Part shown: positions 25,601 to 33,707 of the stretch, one piece after another
How positions within the stretch are numbered: position 1 is the stretch's first letter
How the letters are laid out: the number at the start of each line of letters is the position of its first letter
From: Armatimonadota bacterium
GTDB lineage: Bacteria > Sysuimicrobiota > Sysuimicrobiia > Sysuimicrobiales > Sysuimicrobiaceae
DNA length: 64,000 bases
Direction: 5' to 3'
NCBI GenBank assembly: GCA_031432545.1
Contig: JAVKGX010000001.1
Coordinates: 1 to 64,000, forward strand
Notes under the pieces: generated by a model
Seen by the model: the letters and a program-made list of their open reading frames with translations, nothing else
The model's database searches: none
Told to the model about the DNA's origin: nothing
Made by a program: the position numbers and the translations under genes

Positions 25601-25847
25601 GGAACTGCAGGCCCCGCTCGCCCGCAGCGTGATCGGCGGCATGCTGCTGTCGGCGCTGGTGACGCTGGTGTTCATCCCCACGCTGTACGTCGCAGTCGAG
25701 GAGCGGCGGGAACGCCGCCCGGCTCCCCAGCCCGCGTGGGCTCCGGTGGCGGGCGGAAGCGTCCCGATCGACGACGGGCGGTCTGCTCGGGCCGCCGGCA
25801 GCCCGACCACGGATCCCACCGGCGCCTCGGCGTCCGGCGACGCGTAG
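22668..25847 (+). CDS. RND-family efflux transporter (AcrB/SwrC-like)
   Basis: 1059 residues from GTG 22668, overlapping the adaptor stop. The RND architecture is complete: TM1 near the N terminus, a large periplasmic porter loop (YPGAGPEEVENLVSRVIEEA, DDLRAAVERARRRLPDGA), then TM2-6, a second porter loop and TM7-12. TM4 reads ALALGVGMLVDTSIVVLENI: one Asp is present, where E. coli AcrB has an Asp-Asp pair. Such single-Asp forms are common in SwrC-like pumps. It is a proton-driven exporter of hydrophobic drugs, lipids or surfactants; the substrate is not predictable. Confidence 0.92.
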   Translation: MSPPALAVARPIGTCILFSVVVLLGLTALAGLPIDLLPEVSLPRLSVSTQYPGAGPEEVENLVSRVIEEAASTVPGAQEVISTSSQGASSVVVLFPNGTDLNAAADDLRAAVERARRRLPDGASPPIVFKFDPSQQPIMQMGLIAREGSNLDSAELRRLADEQVLFRLERVPGVALAEVRGGRRRHIQVALDRDRMQALRISERDVATALAAANIAAPAGEVLEGTRQLGLRVLSRYRDLDQIRNTVVAYRGGAPIHVRDVAEVAAGQEEDTGRIRINGVPGVLLQVQRQPGRNTVAVSDGVLRQVEQLNATLPGARIVVVADNARFIRSALASVRNALLLGTIFAVAVLLFFLRDVRSVLVIGTAIPISILAACALMFFSGYTLNLMTMGALALGVGMLVDTSIVVLENIYRHREAGCAGPEAAVRGAREVASAVTASTLTTIVVFLPVIFLRGGAVVTQMFFQFSMVVIFALLCSLAVSLTLTPVLASWLPALHAARSDSTRSGRLVTAYRSLLDWALRHRAAVFAAALAVFLIGLGASRLVGSEILPASDEGEIFVSAVLPVGTRLDLTEQTLRGLEQAAREAAPEIVDSTLAVGSAGFGTGTHRGSLRLRLLPKGERSRTTEQIASVLRQRLRVPGGRVMVRASAGALGILRFGSSADPISVDIRGFDLDAGMRLAEQVRDALEQVPGVTDASVAREERIPEMAVRVDVERAAAFGLTPQQVGDVLSAAVAGRTATILREGGREMDVVVRLREDDRRTAADLLSVPITATGGRQILLGQVAEVVRGVAPAQIFRRGRERVITVSAGLSGRDFGSAMEEVRARIAQISLPPGFAIAFGEQYEEQQRANRQLLLGFGVAVLLVYAVMAIQFERLVQPLLIMGAVPFAVAGSLLMLWLTQTTLNVQSWIGIIVLAGIVVNNAIVLVDFILSKHRGEGTPPRQAAVEASAARLRPVLMTTLTTVLALVPVAIGLGEGAELQAPLARSVIGGMLLSALVTLVFIPTLYVAVEERRERRPAPQPAWAPVAGGSVPIDDGRSARAAGSPTTDPTGASASGDA

Positions 25848-25967
25848 CGCGATCAGCCCCGGGAACACCTACTTGCTCCGTGGCCCGCCGACGCGTGCGC
25901 TCGAGGATCGGGGTCGTTGGATACGAGCGCACTCACCGACGCAGAAAACGATGGAGGCCGTACTTCC

Positions 25968-27224
25968 ATGACGAGAATCGTCCTGTTCGGTGTTGCGGCC
26001 GCCTTGCTCGCGGCGCTGGGCGCTCCGGCGACCGCTCAGGAGGCGGCCACGTACACGCTGGCCCAGGCCGTGGCCGCCGCCGTCGAGCGCAACCCCCAGG
26101 TCCGGGCTGCAGAGCAGTCCGTGCGCGCGGCCGAGGCACGCGCGCAGGCACTGCGCGCGGCTCTGTTGCCGTCGGTGTCGCTGTCCGCCACGGGTGGCGT
26201 GAGCGGAGGGACGGGCGTCGTCAACACCTCGGGCCAGGTGGGCGCGGGTGTCAGCTACCTCGTCTACGACGGCGGTCTGCGCGAGGCGCAGATCCGTCAG
26301 GCCGAAGCGCAGGCGCAGGCCGCGCGCGAGAATCTGGCGGCGGTCCGGTCCGACGTCGCGCTCGCGGCCGTGCAGGCGTTCATCGGCGTGGTCGCCGCGG
26401 AGCGGTTCATCACCGTCCGCGAACAGGCCGTCGCCCAGGCCCGCGGACAGGTAGACGCGGCGCAGGCCGGGTTCCGCGCCGGCACGCTGCCGCAGTCGGA
26501 CGTCTTGCGCGCGCTGTCGCAACTGGCCTCGGCCGAAGTCGAACTGATCGAGGCCCGGGCACTGGCCGATACGCGGCGGGTTGCGTTGCGCGCGGTGCTT
26601 GCTCTGGGCGCCGCTGCGCCGATTGCGGTCGTACCCCCCGAGCCCCCACCGGCGCTCGAGGTCTCCCAGCAAGAGGCGCTGCAGCGCGCCGGTGGGCGCC
26701 CCGAGGTCCGGCGGTCCGAGGCCGACGTCCGTGCTGCCGAGGCTTCCCTGGCCGCGGCCATGATCGCCGGCGGCATCACCGTCACGCTCGACGGTCGCTA
26801 CGTGCTGGTCGCCACCGGCGGGAGCTCCGGGACGTGGTCGGTGGGCGCGGCGATCTCGCTGCCCGTGTACGACGGTGGCCGCAAGCAGGCCCAGGTCGAG
26901 GAAGCGCGCGCCGCCCTCGAGGCGGCGAGGGCACGGCTGGAGCAGATCCGGCTCCAGGTGCAGCAAGAAGCGGTGCAGGCGCATCTGGCGCTGCTCTCGG
27001 CAGTCGCTCGGGAGCAGGCATCGCAGCGGGCGCTCGCCGCGGCCCGCGAGGCACACCGGGTAGCCGAAGGGAGATACCGTGCCGGCGTGGGCACGATTCT
27101 AGAGGTAGCGACCGCGCGCACGGAACTCACCGCTGCCGAGGTGAGTGCACTGCAGGCGGCGGCGGATCGCTGGACAGTGCTGGCCGCCCTGCGGCGGGCG
27201 ATGGCGATGCCCGTGCTGCCGTAG
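25968..27224 (+). CDS. TolC-family outer-membrane efflux channel
   Basis: 418 residues from ATG 25968 with a GGAGG ribosome binding site. A signal peptide (MTRIVLFGVAAALLAALG...ATA) is followed by two structural repeats of the OEP family, each with long Ala/Gln/Glu-rich helices and a short strand pair (VGAGVSYLVYDGGLREAQIR and VGAAISLPVYDGGRKQAQVE, the paired YDGG turns marking the repeats). It forms a trimeric channel across the outer membrane. It lies between the RND pump and the MacAB-like genes and probably serves both. Confidence 0.9.
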   Translation: MTRIVLFGVAAALLAALGAPATAQEAATYTLAQAVAAAVERNPQVRAAEQSVRAAEARAQALRAALLPSVSLSATGGVSGGTGVVNTSGQVGAGVSYLVYDGGLREAQIRQAEAQAQAARENLAAVRSDVALAAVQAFIGVVAAERFITVREQAVAQARGQVDAAQAGFRAGTLPQSDVLRALSQLASAEVELIEARALADTRRVALRAVLALGAAAPIAVVPPEPPPALEVSQQEALQRAGGRPEVRRSEADVRAAEASLAAAMIAGGITVTLDGRYVLVATGGSSGTWSVGAAISLPVYDGGRKQAQVEEARAALEAARARLEQIRLQVQQEAVQAHLALLSAVAREQASQRALAAAREAHRVAEGRYRAGVGTILEVATARTELTAAEVSALQAAADRWTVLAALRRAMAMPVLP

Positions 27225-27321
27225 AGGCCGGGGAGTCTGACCGGCGGTCCGACGGAAGTGCGCGGCCCGCCGGCCCGTTGCAAAAGGCGGGGGTTTTGCC
27301 GACCAGGGGTTCACGAGGATC

Positions 27322-28788
27322 ATGAAGCGAGTGCTGTGGCTGGTCACGGGTGTCATCGCGCTCGCGGGCATCGCCTACGTCTGGGGCCTGCAGCACAGGT
27401 CTGCCGAGCCGGCGGCGCGCTGGCGGACCGCGGTGGCGACACGCGGCGACCTCGTCGTCACGGTCGCGGGCTCCGGTTCGATCCGCCCCGTGTCCGAGGT
27501 GGAGGTGAAGTCGCGCGCCACCGGCGTGGTGCGCGAAGTGACGGTGAGCGAAGGAGACCGTGTCGTCCAGGGACAGATCCTGGTGCGCATCGACGACCCC
27601 GACGCGGTGGCTTCCGTCCGCAGCGCCCGTGCGAACCTCGAATCCGCCCGGGCGCGGCTGCGACAGGTCGAAGCCCAGCGGCGGGCCCAGTGGGCCCAGG
27701 ACACGGCGCAGCTGCGTCAGGCGGAGGCCGCCGTGGCGGCCGCGCGTGCGCGGCTGCAACAACTGATGGCCGGGCCGCGTCCGGAGGAGATCGCGCAGGC
27801 CGAGCAAGCCGTGCGCGCGGCCGAAGCGGAGCTGGACCTGGCACGGCGGGATCACGAACGCGCCCAGGAACTGTACCGGCAGGGCTTCGTCGCGCGCCAG
27901 CAGCTCGACCAGGCCGAGGCCCGCCTGCGCGCGGCGCAGGCACAGCAGCGTTCGGCCGCCGAGCGGCTGAACCAGTTGCGCGCCGGCCCCACGCCGGCCC
28001 AGGTGGCGGAAGCCCGGGCGGCGGTGCGCCAGGCGGAAGCCAACCTCGAGCAGGCCAGGGCGTCGGCCCTCTCGGATCCTGTCCGCGCCGAGGAGATCGC
28101 CGCCGCACGGGCGCAGCTGGCGCTGGCCGAGAGCAACCTGCGCAACGCCGAAGAGCGCCTAGCCGAAACCTCCATCCGTGCGCCGGTTTCCGGTCTGGTC
28201 TCGCGGCGATCGGTGGAGATCGGACAGTCGGTCATCGGCAGTGCCGCCGGAGGCACTCCGGTGATGACGATCGCGGTGACCGAACCGGTCCTCGCGCGGA
28301 TCATGGTGGACGAAACGGACATCCCGAGCGTCCGGCGCGGACTGCCGGTGGAGATCCGGGCTGACAGTCTGCCGGAGCGGACCTTCGCGGGGGAGGTCAC
28401 GGCGATCTCGCCCAACGCACAAGTCGTGAACAACGTCGTCCAATACGAGGTCACGGTGCGCGTGGACGACCCGCAGCACAGTCTGCGGTTGGGGATGACG
28501 GTGCAGGCCGAGTTCGTCCTGCTGCGGCGTACGGACGTCCTGCTGGTCCCCCGCGAGGCGGTGCGGGGAGGCGGAGCCACCACGGTGCTCGTCGTCGACG
28601 GGGACAGACTCGTGCCCCGGCCCGTGAAGACCGGAGAGACCGATGGTCGCCGGGTGGAGATCACCGACGGACTGCGCGAAGGCGAGATCGTCTACCTGGG
28701 CGAGGCCCGGGTCACTGCGCCCGGGCAGCCCCAGCAGCGCAACCCGCTGCTCCCCCAGTTCCGACCGCGCCCCACGAGGGCACCCTGA
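27322..28788 (+). CDS. MacA-like periplasmic adaptor of an ABC exporter
   Basis: 488 residues. Membrane anchor ([20 protein letters not shown]), first lipoyl half ([20 protein letters not shown]), long Ala/Gln/Arg-rich hairpin with [20 protein letters not shown] and [20 protein letters not shown], second lipoyl half ([20 protein letters not shown]) and beta-barrel domain. It resembles the first adaptor (the GPxPEEIxQAE hairpin phrase is shared) and looks like a paralogue. It precedes the ABC ATPase by 17 bp, as expected for a MacA partner. Confidence 0.9.
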   Translation: MKRVLWLVTGVIALAGIAYVWGLQHRSAEPAARWRTAVATRGDLVVTVAGSGSIRPVSEVEVKSRATGVVREVTVSEGDRVVQGQILVRIDDPDAVASVRSARANLESARARLRQVEAQRRAQWAQDTAQLRQAEAAVAAARARLQQLMAGPRPEEIAQAEQAVRAAEAELDLARRDHERAQELYRQGFVARQQLDQAEARLRAAQAQQRSAAERLNQLRAGPTPAQVAEARAAVRQAEANLEQARASALSDPVRAEEIAAARAQLALAESNLRNAEERLAETSIRAPVSGLVSRRSVEIGQSVIGSAAGGTPVMTIAVTEPVLARIMVDETDIPSVRRGLPVEIRADSLPERTFAGEVTAISPNAQVVNNVVQYEVTVRVDDPQHSLRLGMTVQAEFVLLRRTDVLLVPREAVRGGGATTVLVVDGDRLVPRPVKTGETDGRRVEITDGLREGEIVYLGEARVTAPGQPQQRNPLLPQFRPRPTRAP

Positions 28789-28805
28789 TCCGCAGGTCCC
28801 GTTCC

Positions 28806-29519
28806 ATGACACCGCTGGTCGAACTCGACAACGTCACGAAGACCTACCGGATGGACGGCGTGGCGGTAGAGGCGCTGCGCGGGATCTCCCTGCGCATCGA
28901 CGCAGGGGAGTTCGTCGCGATCATGGGACCGTCGGGCTCGGGCAAGTCCACCTGCATGAACATCATCGGGTTTTTGGACCGGCCGACATCGGGGTCGTAC
29001 CGCTTCGAAGGACGGGACGTCTCGGCGCTGGGCGACACGGAACTCGCGAGGCTGCGCAACCGGCGGATGGGGTTCGTCTTCCAGTCGTTCAACCTGCTGC
29101 CGCGCACGACGGCGCTGGAGAACGTACAGCTGCCGCTCGTCTACGCCGGCGAGGGCGACCCGACGTACGCGATGCAGGCCTTGGCCTCTGTCGGGCTGGC
29201 CCACCGCGCCCGCCACCTCCCCACGCAGCTATCGGGTGGGGAGCAGCAGAGGGTCGCGATCGCCCGTGCCCTGGTCATGCGCCCGCCGGTGATCCTCGCC
29301 GACGAGCCGACCGGCAACCTGGATACGAAGACCAGCGCGGAGATCATGGCCATCCTGCACAGGCTCAACCTCGAAGGCATCACGGTGGTCCTGATCACGC
29401 ACGAGCGCGAGGTCGCCTCCCACGCCCGGCGCATCGTGCACTTCCGCGACGGGCTGATCGAGCGCGACGAGCCCAACCGCCAGCGCCGGTCCCCCGAAGC
29501 TCCAGGAGGTGTGCTGTGA
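28806..29519 (+). CDS. ABC transporter ATPase, MacB/LolD type
   Basis: 237 residues. Walker A is GPSGSGKST, the Q-loop [20 protein letters not shown], the signature [16 protein letters not shown], Walker [12 protein letters not shown] and the switch His VLITHERE. The sequence around [12 protein letters not shown] is typical of the MacB/LolD/FtsE group. It ends in a GTGA overlap with the permease, so the two were translationally coupled. In E. coli MacB the ATPase and permease are one polypeptide; here they are separate. Confidence 0.95.
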   Translation: MTPLVELDNVTKTYRMDGVAVEALRGISLRIDAGEFVAIMGPSGSGKSTCMNIIGFLDRPTSGSYRFEGRDVSALGDTELARLRNRRMGFVFQSFNLLPRTTALENVQLPLVYAGEGDPTYAMQALASVGLAHRARHLPTQLSGGEQQRVAIARALVMRPPVILADEPTGNLDTKTSAEIMAILHRLNLEGITVVLITHEREVASHARRIVHFRDGLIERDEPNRQRRSPEAPGGVL

Positions 29520-30733
29520 CCCTGCGCGCCAGCGTCCGGATCGCGGTCCGCTCCCTGCTGGCAAACCCGCTGCGCTCGATGCTGACCGCGCTCGGTGTGA
29601 TCATCGGTGTGGCCGCCGTCGTCACGACCATCGGCATCGGCACGGGTGCCCGCCACAGCGTGCAGGACCAGCTGACGCAGCTGGGCACGAACCTGCTCAC
29701 GGTGATCCCGGGCCGTCAGACGGGCCCCGGAGGCATCGGCCAGGGCTTGGGGACGGTCCAGACGCTCACCGAGGCGGACGCCCGTGCCATCCTGGAGTCC
29801 CTCCCCGACGTCGAGGCCGTGACCGCGGAGTTCAGTCGAAGTGCGCAGGTCGTCGCAGGGTCTTACAACGACGTGACCACCGTGTCCGGGGTCACGGAGA
29901 GCTTTCCCGAGGTCCGCAACTGGCATCCCGTGGAGGGAACGTTCTTCGGGGAGACCGATCTGACATCGCGTGCGCGCGTGGCCGTCATCGGCAAGACCGT
30001 TCGCGACACGCTGTTCCCGGACGGCGAGGCCGTGGGGCAACAGATCCGGATCCAGCGGGTGGCGTTCACCGTGATCGGCGTCATGGAGAGCAAGGGCGCC
30101 ACGGGTTTCGGGGATCGCGACGATGTCGTGTTCGTACCGCTGACGACCGCTCAGCGCAGGCTGTTCGGCGTGAACCACGTCCGCGCAATCTACGTCAAGG
30201 TGCGCGACGCCGGCCTGATGAACGAGGTGCAAGAACAGGTCGAAGCGCTGCTGTCGTCGCGCCGGCGGATTCCCGAGGGCGGCGAGCCGGACTTCGTCAT
30301 CCGCAACCAGGCGGACCTCGTCCAGACCTTCCAGGGCGTGACGCAGACCATCACCACGTTGCTGAGTGCGATCGCCGCGGTCTCGCTGGTCGTCGGGGGG
30401 ATCGGGATCATGAACATCATGCTGGTGTCGGTGACCGAACGCACCCGGGAGATCGGCATCCGCAAGGCCGTGGGCGCGACCCGGCGGGCCATCCTCGTGC
30501 AGTTCCTCGTCGAGGCCGTCACGCTGAGTGCGGTCGGAGGCGCGGTGGGCATCCTGCTGGCCGTCGCGGCGACGCGCGCCATCTCGGCGGTCGCCGGCTG
30601 GGTCACCATCATCACGCCCTGGGCCGTTGTGATGGCGTTCAGCTTCGCGGCGGCGGTAGGTGTCTTCTTCGGCCTGTACCCTGCTCAGCGGGCGGCGTCG
30701 CTGGACCCGATCGTCGCGCTGCGGTACGAGTGA
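29516..30733 (+). CDS. MacB-type ABC permease
   Basis: 405 residues from GTG 29516 with CAGGAGGTG upstream and a 4-bp overlap with the ATPase gene. Four helices: one N-terminal ([21 protein letters not shown]), then a MacB periplasmic domain of about 200 residues ([40 protein letters not shown]), and three C-terminal helices including the FtsX core with [21 protein letters not shown]. This mechanotransmission permease works with the MacA-like adaptor and TolC to expel periplasmic substrates. Confidence 0.95.
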   Translation: MTLRASVRIAVRSLLANPLRSMLTALGVIIGVAAVVTTIGIGTGARHSVQDQLTQLGTNLLTVIPGRQTGPGGIGQGLGTVQTLTEADARAILESLPDVEAVTAEFSRSAQVVAGSYNDVTTVSGVTESFPEVRNWHPVEGTFFGETDLTSRARVAVIGKTVRDTLFPDGEAVGQQIRIQRVAFTVIGVMESKGATGFGDRDDVVFVPLTTAQRRLFGVNHVRAIYVKVRDAGLMNEVQEQVEALLSSRRRIPEGGEPDFVIRNQADLVQTFQGVTQTITTLLSAIAAVSLVVGGIGIMNIMLVSVTERTREIGIRKAVGATRRAILVQFLVEAVTLSAVGGAVGILLAVAATRAISAVAGWVTIITPWAVVMAFSFAAAVGVFFGLYPAQRAASLDPIVALRYE

Positions 30734-30756
30734 GGAGGATTTCGGGTGAGGGGCTG

Positions 30757-31209
30757 ATGCGTTCGCGCACACGGTTCCCCGCTCTCGTCGTCCTCGTGGC
30801 GACCTTGGCCCTGTCCGCCTGCGGTCCAGGCGACTCGGCCGTGCAAGCGCAACGACGCGCCGATCCGGCCGTGCTGGTGGCCGCCGCGATCGTGGCGTTG
30901 GAGCGCTCTGGAGAGCACAGGATCACACCTGAGCAGGCCCGCCAGCTGCTGCCGCTGTTCGAGGCGCTGCGCGATACGCGCCCCGAAGAGCGCGACGCGA
31001 CCGAAGCCATCGCGCGGCAGATCCGGGAAGTCCTCACTCCCCAACAGCAGACCGCACTCCGCCGCATGCGCGAGGAGGCCGGTGGGGCACGTCGGCGCAT
31101 GGGCCGCCCGACCGACGGCCGGGGGCAGCCCGACCCCGGCCGGCGCGCCGAGGCGCGGCGAGCCGCGCTGGACCGCGCGATCCGGATCCTGGAGGACAGG
31201 GCCCGGTGA
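30757..31209 (+). CDS. LTXXQ-motif (Spy/CpxP-like) lipoprotein
   Basis: 150 residues. A lipoprotein signal ([20 protein letters not shown]) has a lipobox LSAC with Cys near residue 22. The mature part is helical and charged, with one [15 protein letters not shown] segment matching the LTXXQ signature of Spy/CpxP-like envelope chaperones or stress sensors, preceded by [18 protein letters not shown], which looks like a degenerate first copy. The basic, Arg-rich C terminus is unusual. It lies 23 bp after the permease and overlaps the next gene by 4 bp, so it is in the efflux operon. Confidence 0.7.
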   Translation: MRSRTRFPALVVLVATLALSACGPGDSAVQAQRRADPAVLVAAAIVALERSGEHRITPEQARQLLPLFEALRDTRPEERDATEAIARQIREVLTPQQQTALRRMREEAGGARRRMGRPTDGRGQPDPGRRAEARRAALDRAIRILEDRAR

Positions 31210-32135
31210 AGATCGCGGTGTACGGGGCGGGCGGGGTTGGCGGCTACTTCGGCGGACGGCTTGCGCTGGCCGGTGCCGACGTGCACCTGATCGCCCGCGG
31301 TGCGCACCTGGAGGCGCTTGGGCAGCGCGGGCTGCGCGTGCGCAGCCTCGCCGGCGACTTCGAGGTGCGCCTGCCGGCGACGGACGAACCCGAGCGGATC
31401 GGACCCTGCGACGCCGTCCTGTTCTGCGTCAAGTCCTACGACACCGAGGAGGCTGCTTCGCGGCTGCCGCCTCTGCTGCGCGAGGGGACGGCGGTCGTGT
31501 CCTTGCAAAACGGCGTGGACAACGAGGAGAAGATCGCACGCGCCGTCGGCTGGGAGCACGTGCTCGGCGGCGCGGCCTTCGTCTTCGCGACCATCGCGTC
31601 CCCAGGCGTGATCGCACATACCGCAGGGCCGGGGCGCATCGTGTTCGGTGAGATGGACGGTACGCGTAGCGAGCGCGCCACACGCCTCCTGGAAGCGTGT
31701 CGGCGGGCCGGCGTCGACGCGGAGCTGCACAGTGACATCCGCACGGTGCTGTGGGACAAGTTCGCGTTCATCTGCGCGCAGGCCGGCCTCACGGCGGCGG
31801 TGCGCCTGCCGATCGGCGAGATCCGGGGTGCGCCGGCGTCGTGGGCGATGTTCCGAAGGATCGTCGAGGAAGTCTGCGCCGTCGCCGCCGCGGAGGGCGT
31901 ACCGCTTCCGCAAGACACGGCCGACCGACACCAGGAGTTCGCACAGCGCCTGGAGCCGGACTCGCTGTCGTCCCTGCACCACGACATGACCTCCGGGCGC
32001 CGCATGGAACTCGAGGCGCTTCACGGAACCGTGGTCCGGCTTGCACGCAAACACGGGATCGACGTGCCGATGTCGCAGGCCGTATACGCCATTCTCGAGC
32101 CGTGGGCGCGCCGCAACGCAGCCGGCGGTGCCTAG
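31206..32135 (+). CDS. panE: 2-dehydropantoate 2-reductase (ketopantoate reductase)-like enzyme
   Basis: 309 residues from GTG 31206 (GTGA overlap). The NADPH-binding N terminus reads [20 protein letters not shown]; the catalytic Lys is in VLWDKFAFICAQAG; the C-terminal helical domain has SLHHDMTSGRRMELEALHGT, the signature that binds pantoate. It reduces ketopantoate to pantoate in CoA biosynthesis, or acts on related 2-oxo acids as some ApbA paralogues do. Its position after efflux genes does not inform on the pathway. Confidence 0.85.
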   Translation: MKIAVYGAGGVGGYFGGRLALAGADVHLIARGAHLEALGQRGLRVRSLAGDFEVRLPATDEPERIGPCDAVLFCVKSYDTEEAASRLPPLLREGTAVVSLQNGVDNEEKIARAVGWEHVLGGAAFVFATIASPGVIAHTAGPGRIVFGEMDGTRSERATRLLEACRRAGVDAELHSDIRTVLWDKFAFICAQAGLTAAVRLPIGEIRGAPASWAMFRRIVEEVCAVAAAEGVPLPQDTADRHQEFAQRLEPDSLSSLHHDMTSGRRMELEALHGTVVRLARKHGIDVPMSQAVYAILEPWARRNAAGGA

Positions 32136-32165
32136 TCTGCGGCAGACCGACCGGAGGAGGCAGCC

Positions 32166-33566
32166 ATGTCGTTGGACACGGTGAGAGCACAGATCGACTC
32201 CGACTTCGACGCGCACTTGGAGAGGGTGCGCCGGTTCGTGCGCCAGCCGAGCATCAGCGGTACGGGCGAAGGCATTGCGGAGATGGCCGAGATGGTGGCC
32301 TCGGAGATCTGGGCCCTGGGAGGGCACGCCCGAGTCGTGCCGACCGCCGGGCATCCGGTCGTGCACGGCCACATCGACGCGGGCGCCGCGCGGACGCTGC
32401 TGTTCTACGGCATGTACGATGTGCAGCCGGTGGCCGGCGAGGACTGGGTGGCGCCGCCGTTCGGCGCACAGATCGTGGACTTCCAGGACTTCGGGAAGTG
32501 CGTCGTCGGCAGGGGCATCAGCAACCAGAAGGGGCCGCTCGCGGCCTTCTTCAACACCCTGCACGCATTCCGCGACAGCGGCACCGCGCTGCCGGTGAAC
32601 GTTAAGTTCGTCGTCGAGGGAGAAGAGGAGTTGGGCAGCCCTCACCTCCCCGACTTCGTGGAATCGCACAGAGATGCCCTGCGCGCCGACGGCTGCTTCT
32701 TCGCCTCATTCGGTCAGGACCCCCGCGGCATCCCCTACGTCTTTCTGGGCGTCAAGGGCATACTGTTCGTGGAACTGAGCGTCCGGGGAGGTGAATGGGG
32801 CGGTCCCACCCGCCGCATGATCCACGGGAGCAACGCCGCGTGGATCGCCAGTCCCCCGTGGCGGTTGGTCCACGTCCTCAAGACACTGGTCGACGACGAA
32901 GAGCGAATCCTCGTTGCGGGTTTCTACGACGACGTCCGGCCGCCGACGCCGAAGGACGAAGCCCTCCTGGAGCGACTGGCGGGGGTGTTCGACGAGGCCG
33001 TCGCGCTGAAGCAGAACGACGCACGCCGCTTCAAGCATCCCGGTTCAGGCGTCCAGCAGCTGCGCCACATGCTGTTCGACCCGACGCTGAACATCGACGG
33101 CATGGAAGCGGGCTACATGGGCCCGGGCACCAAGACGCTCCTTCCGCACGAAGCCAGGGTCCGGCTGGACGTGCGCATGGTCCCCGACATGGAACCACAG
33201 CGCGTCGTCGAATTGTTGCGAGGACACCTCGACCGTCTGGGTCTGGAGGGCCTAGACTTCACGGTCATGGACAGCTACCCATGGTCGCGGACCGATCCCG
33301 ACGCCCCGGTCGCGCAGGCGCTGATGCGGGCGATCCGCGCGGAGGGATTGGAACCGTACGCGTGGCCGCGTACGGCCGGCTCGGCGCCCTTCTACCTGTT
33401 CACCCGCACGCTGGGGATCCCGACGGTCGCGGGTGGCTTGGGCCACGGCGGCAGGGCACACAGCCCCAACGAGTACGCCACCGTGGAAGGCATCCGCGCC
33501 CACGAGCGGTCGGTGGCGGCCTTTCTGTTCGAGTTCGCCTCAGACGCAGGCCCCACCGGCGGCTGA
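32166..33566 (+). CDS. M20-family peptidase homologue with altered metal ligands
   Basis: 466 residues with GGAGGAGGCAG upstream. The M20 plan is clear: RRFVRQPSISGTGEG, VEGEEELGSPHLPD with the catalytic Glu pair, a dimerisation domain, and GRAHSPNEYATVEGIRAHE with the distal His. At two positions the usual ligands are replaced: the H of GHYDVQP is Met83 (LLFYGMYDVQPV), and the bridging D of (S/A)DDKG is Asn120 (GRGISNQKGPLA). The region that normally supplies the SDT ligand reads FASFGQD. A single-metal, different-metal or non-hydrolytic function is possible. It is 30 bp after panE-like and transcribed with it. Confidence 0.75.
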   Translation: MSLDTVRAQIDSDFDAHLERVRRFVRQPSISGTGEGIAEMAEMVASEIWALGGHARVVPTAGHPVVHGHIDAGAARTLLFYGMYDVQPVAGEDWVAPPFGAQIVDFQDFGKCVVGRGISNQKGPLAAFFNTLHAFRDSGTALPVNVKFVVEGEEELGSPHLPDFVESHRDALRADGCFFASFGQDPRGIPYVFLGVKGILFVELSVRGGEWGGPTRRMIHGSNAAWIASPPWRLVHVLKTLVDDEERILVAGFYDDVRPPTPKDEALLERLAGVFDEAVALKQNDARRFKHPGSGVQQLRHMLFDPTLNIDGMEAGYMGPGTKTLLPHEARVRLDVRMVPDMEPQRVVELLRGHLDRLGLEGLDFTVMDSYPWSRTDPDAPVAQALMRAIRAEGLEPYAWPRTAGSAPFYLFTRTLGIPTVAGGLGHGGRAHSPNEYATVEGIRAHERSVAAFLFEFASDAGPTGG

Positions 33567-33591
33567 CGTGGCGTGCTACACTCGGTACGGC

Positions 33592-33666
33592 GCCCCGGTC
33601 GTCTAGCCAGGCCCAGGACTCCGGTCTTTCAAGCCGGCAACACGGGTTCGAATCCCGTCCGGGGCA
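33592..33666 (+). tRNA. tRNA-Glu (anticodon UUC)
   Basis: Seven-base acceptor stem GCCCCGG/CCGGGGC, D arm GTCT...GGAC, anticodon stem CCGGT/GCCGG with loop CTTTCAA (anticodon TTC), T arm ACGGG-TTCGAAT-CCCGT, discriminator A at 33666. CCA is encoded at 33667-33669. A TACACT hexamer at 33577-33582 is a candidate -10 element. No terminator is evident downstream. Confidence 0.95.
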
Positions 33667-33707
33667 CCACCCGCCACAACCCGCGCACCGGTGCCCGACC
33701 AGGGCCC

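Noticed and set aside
22020-25868. Open frame of 1282 codons on the minus strand
   Set aside because: It is antisense to the RND pump and ends in its adaptor; the long openness is a by-product of high GC codon bias. Composition (repeated DRDRD, HRRQ) is not protein-like.
33570-33591. Full promoter for tRNA-Glu
   Set aside because: Only a TACACT -10-like hexamer is seen; no acceptable -35 at 16-18 bp spacing, so it is not listed as a separate feature.
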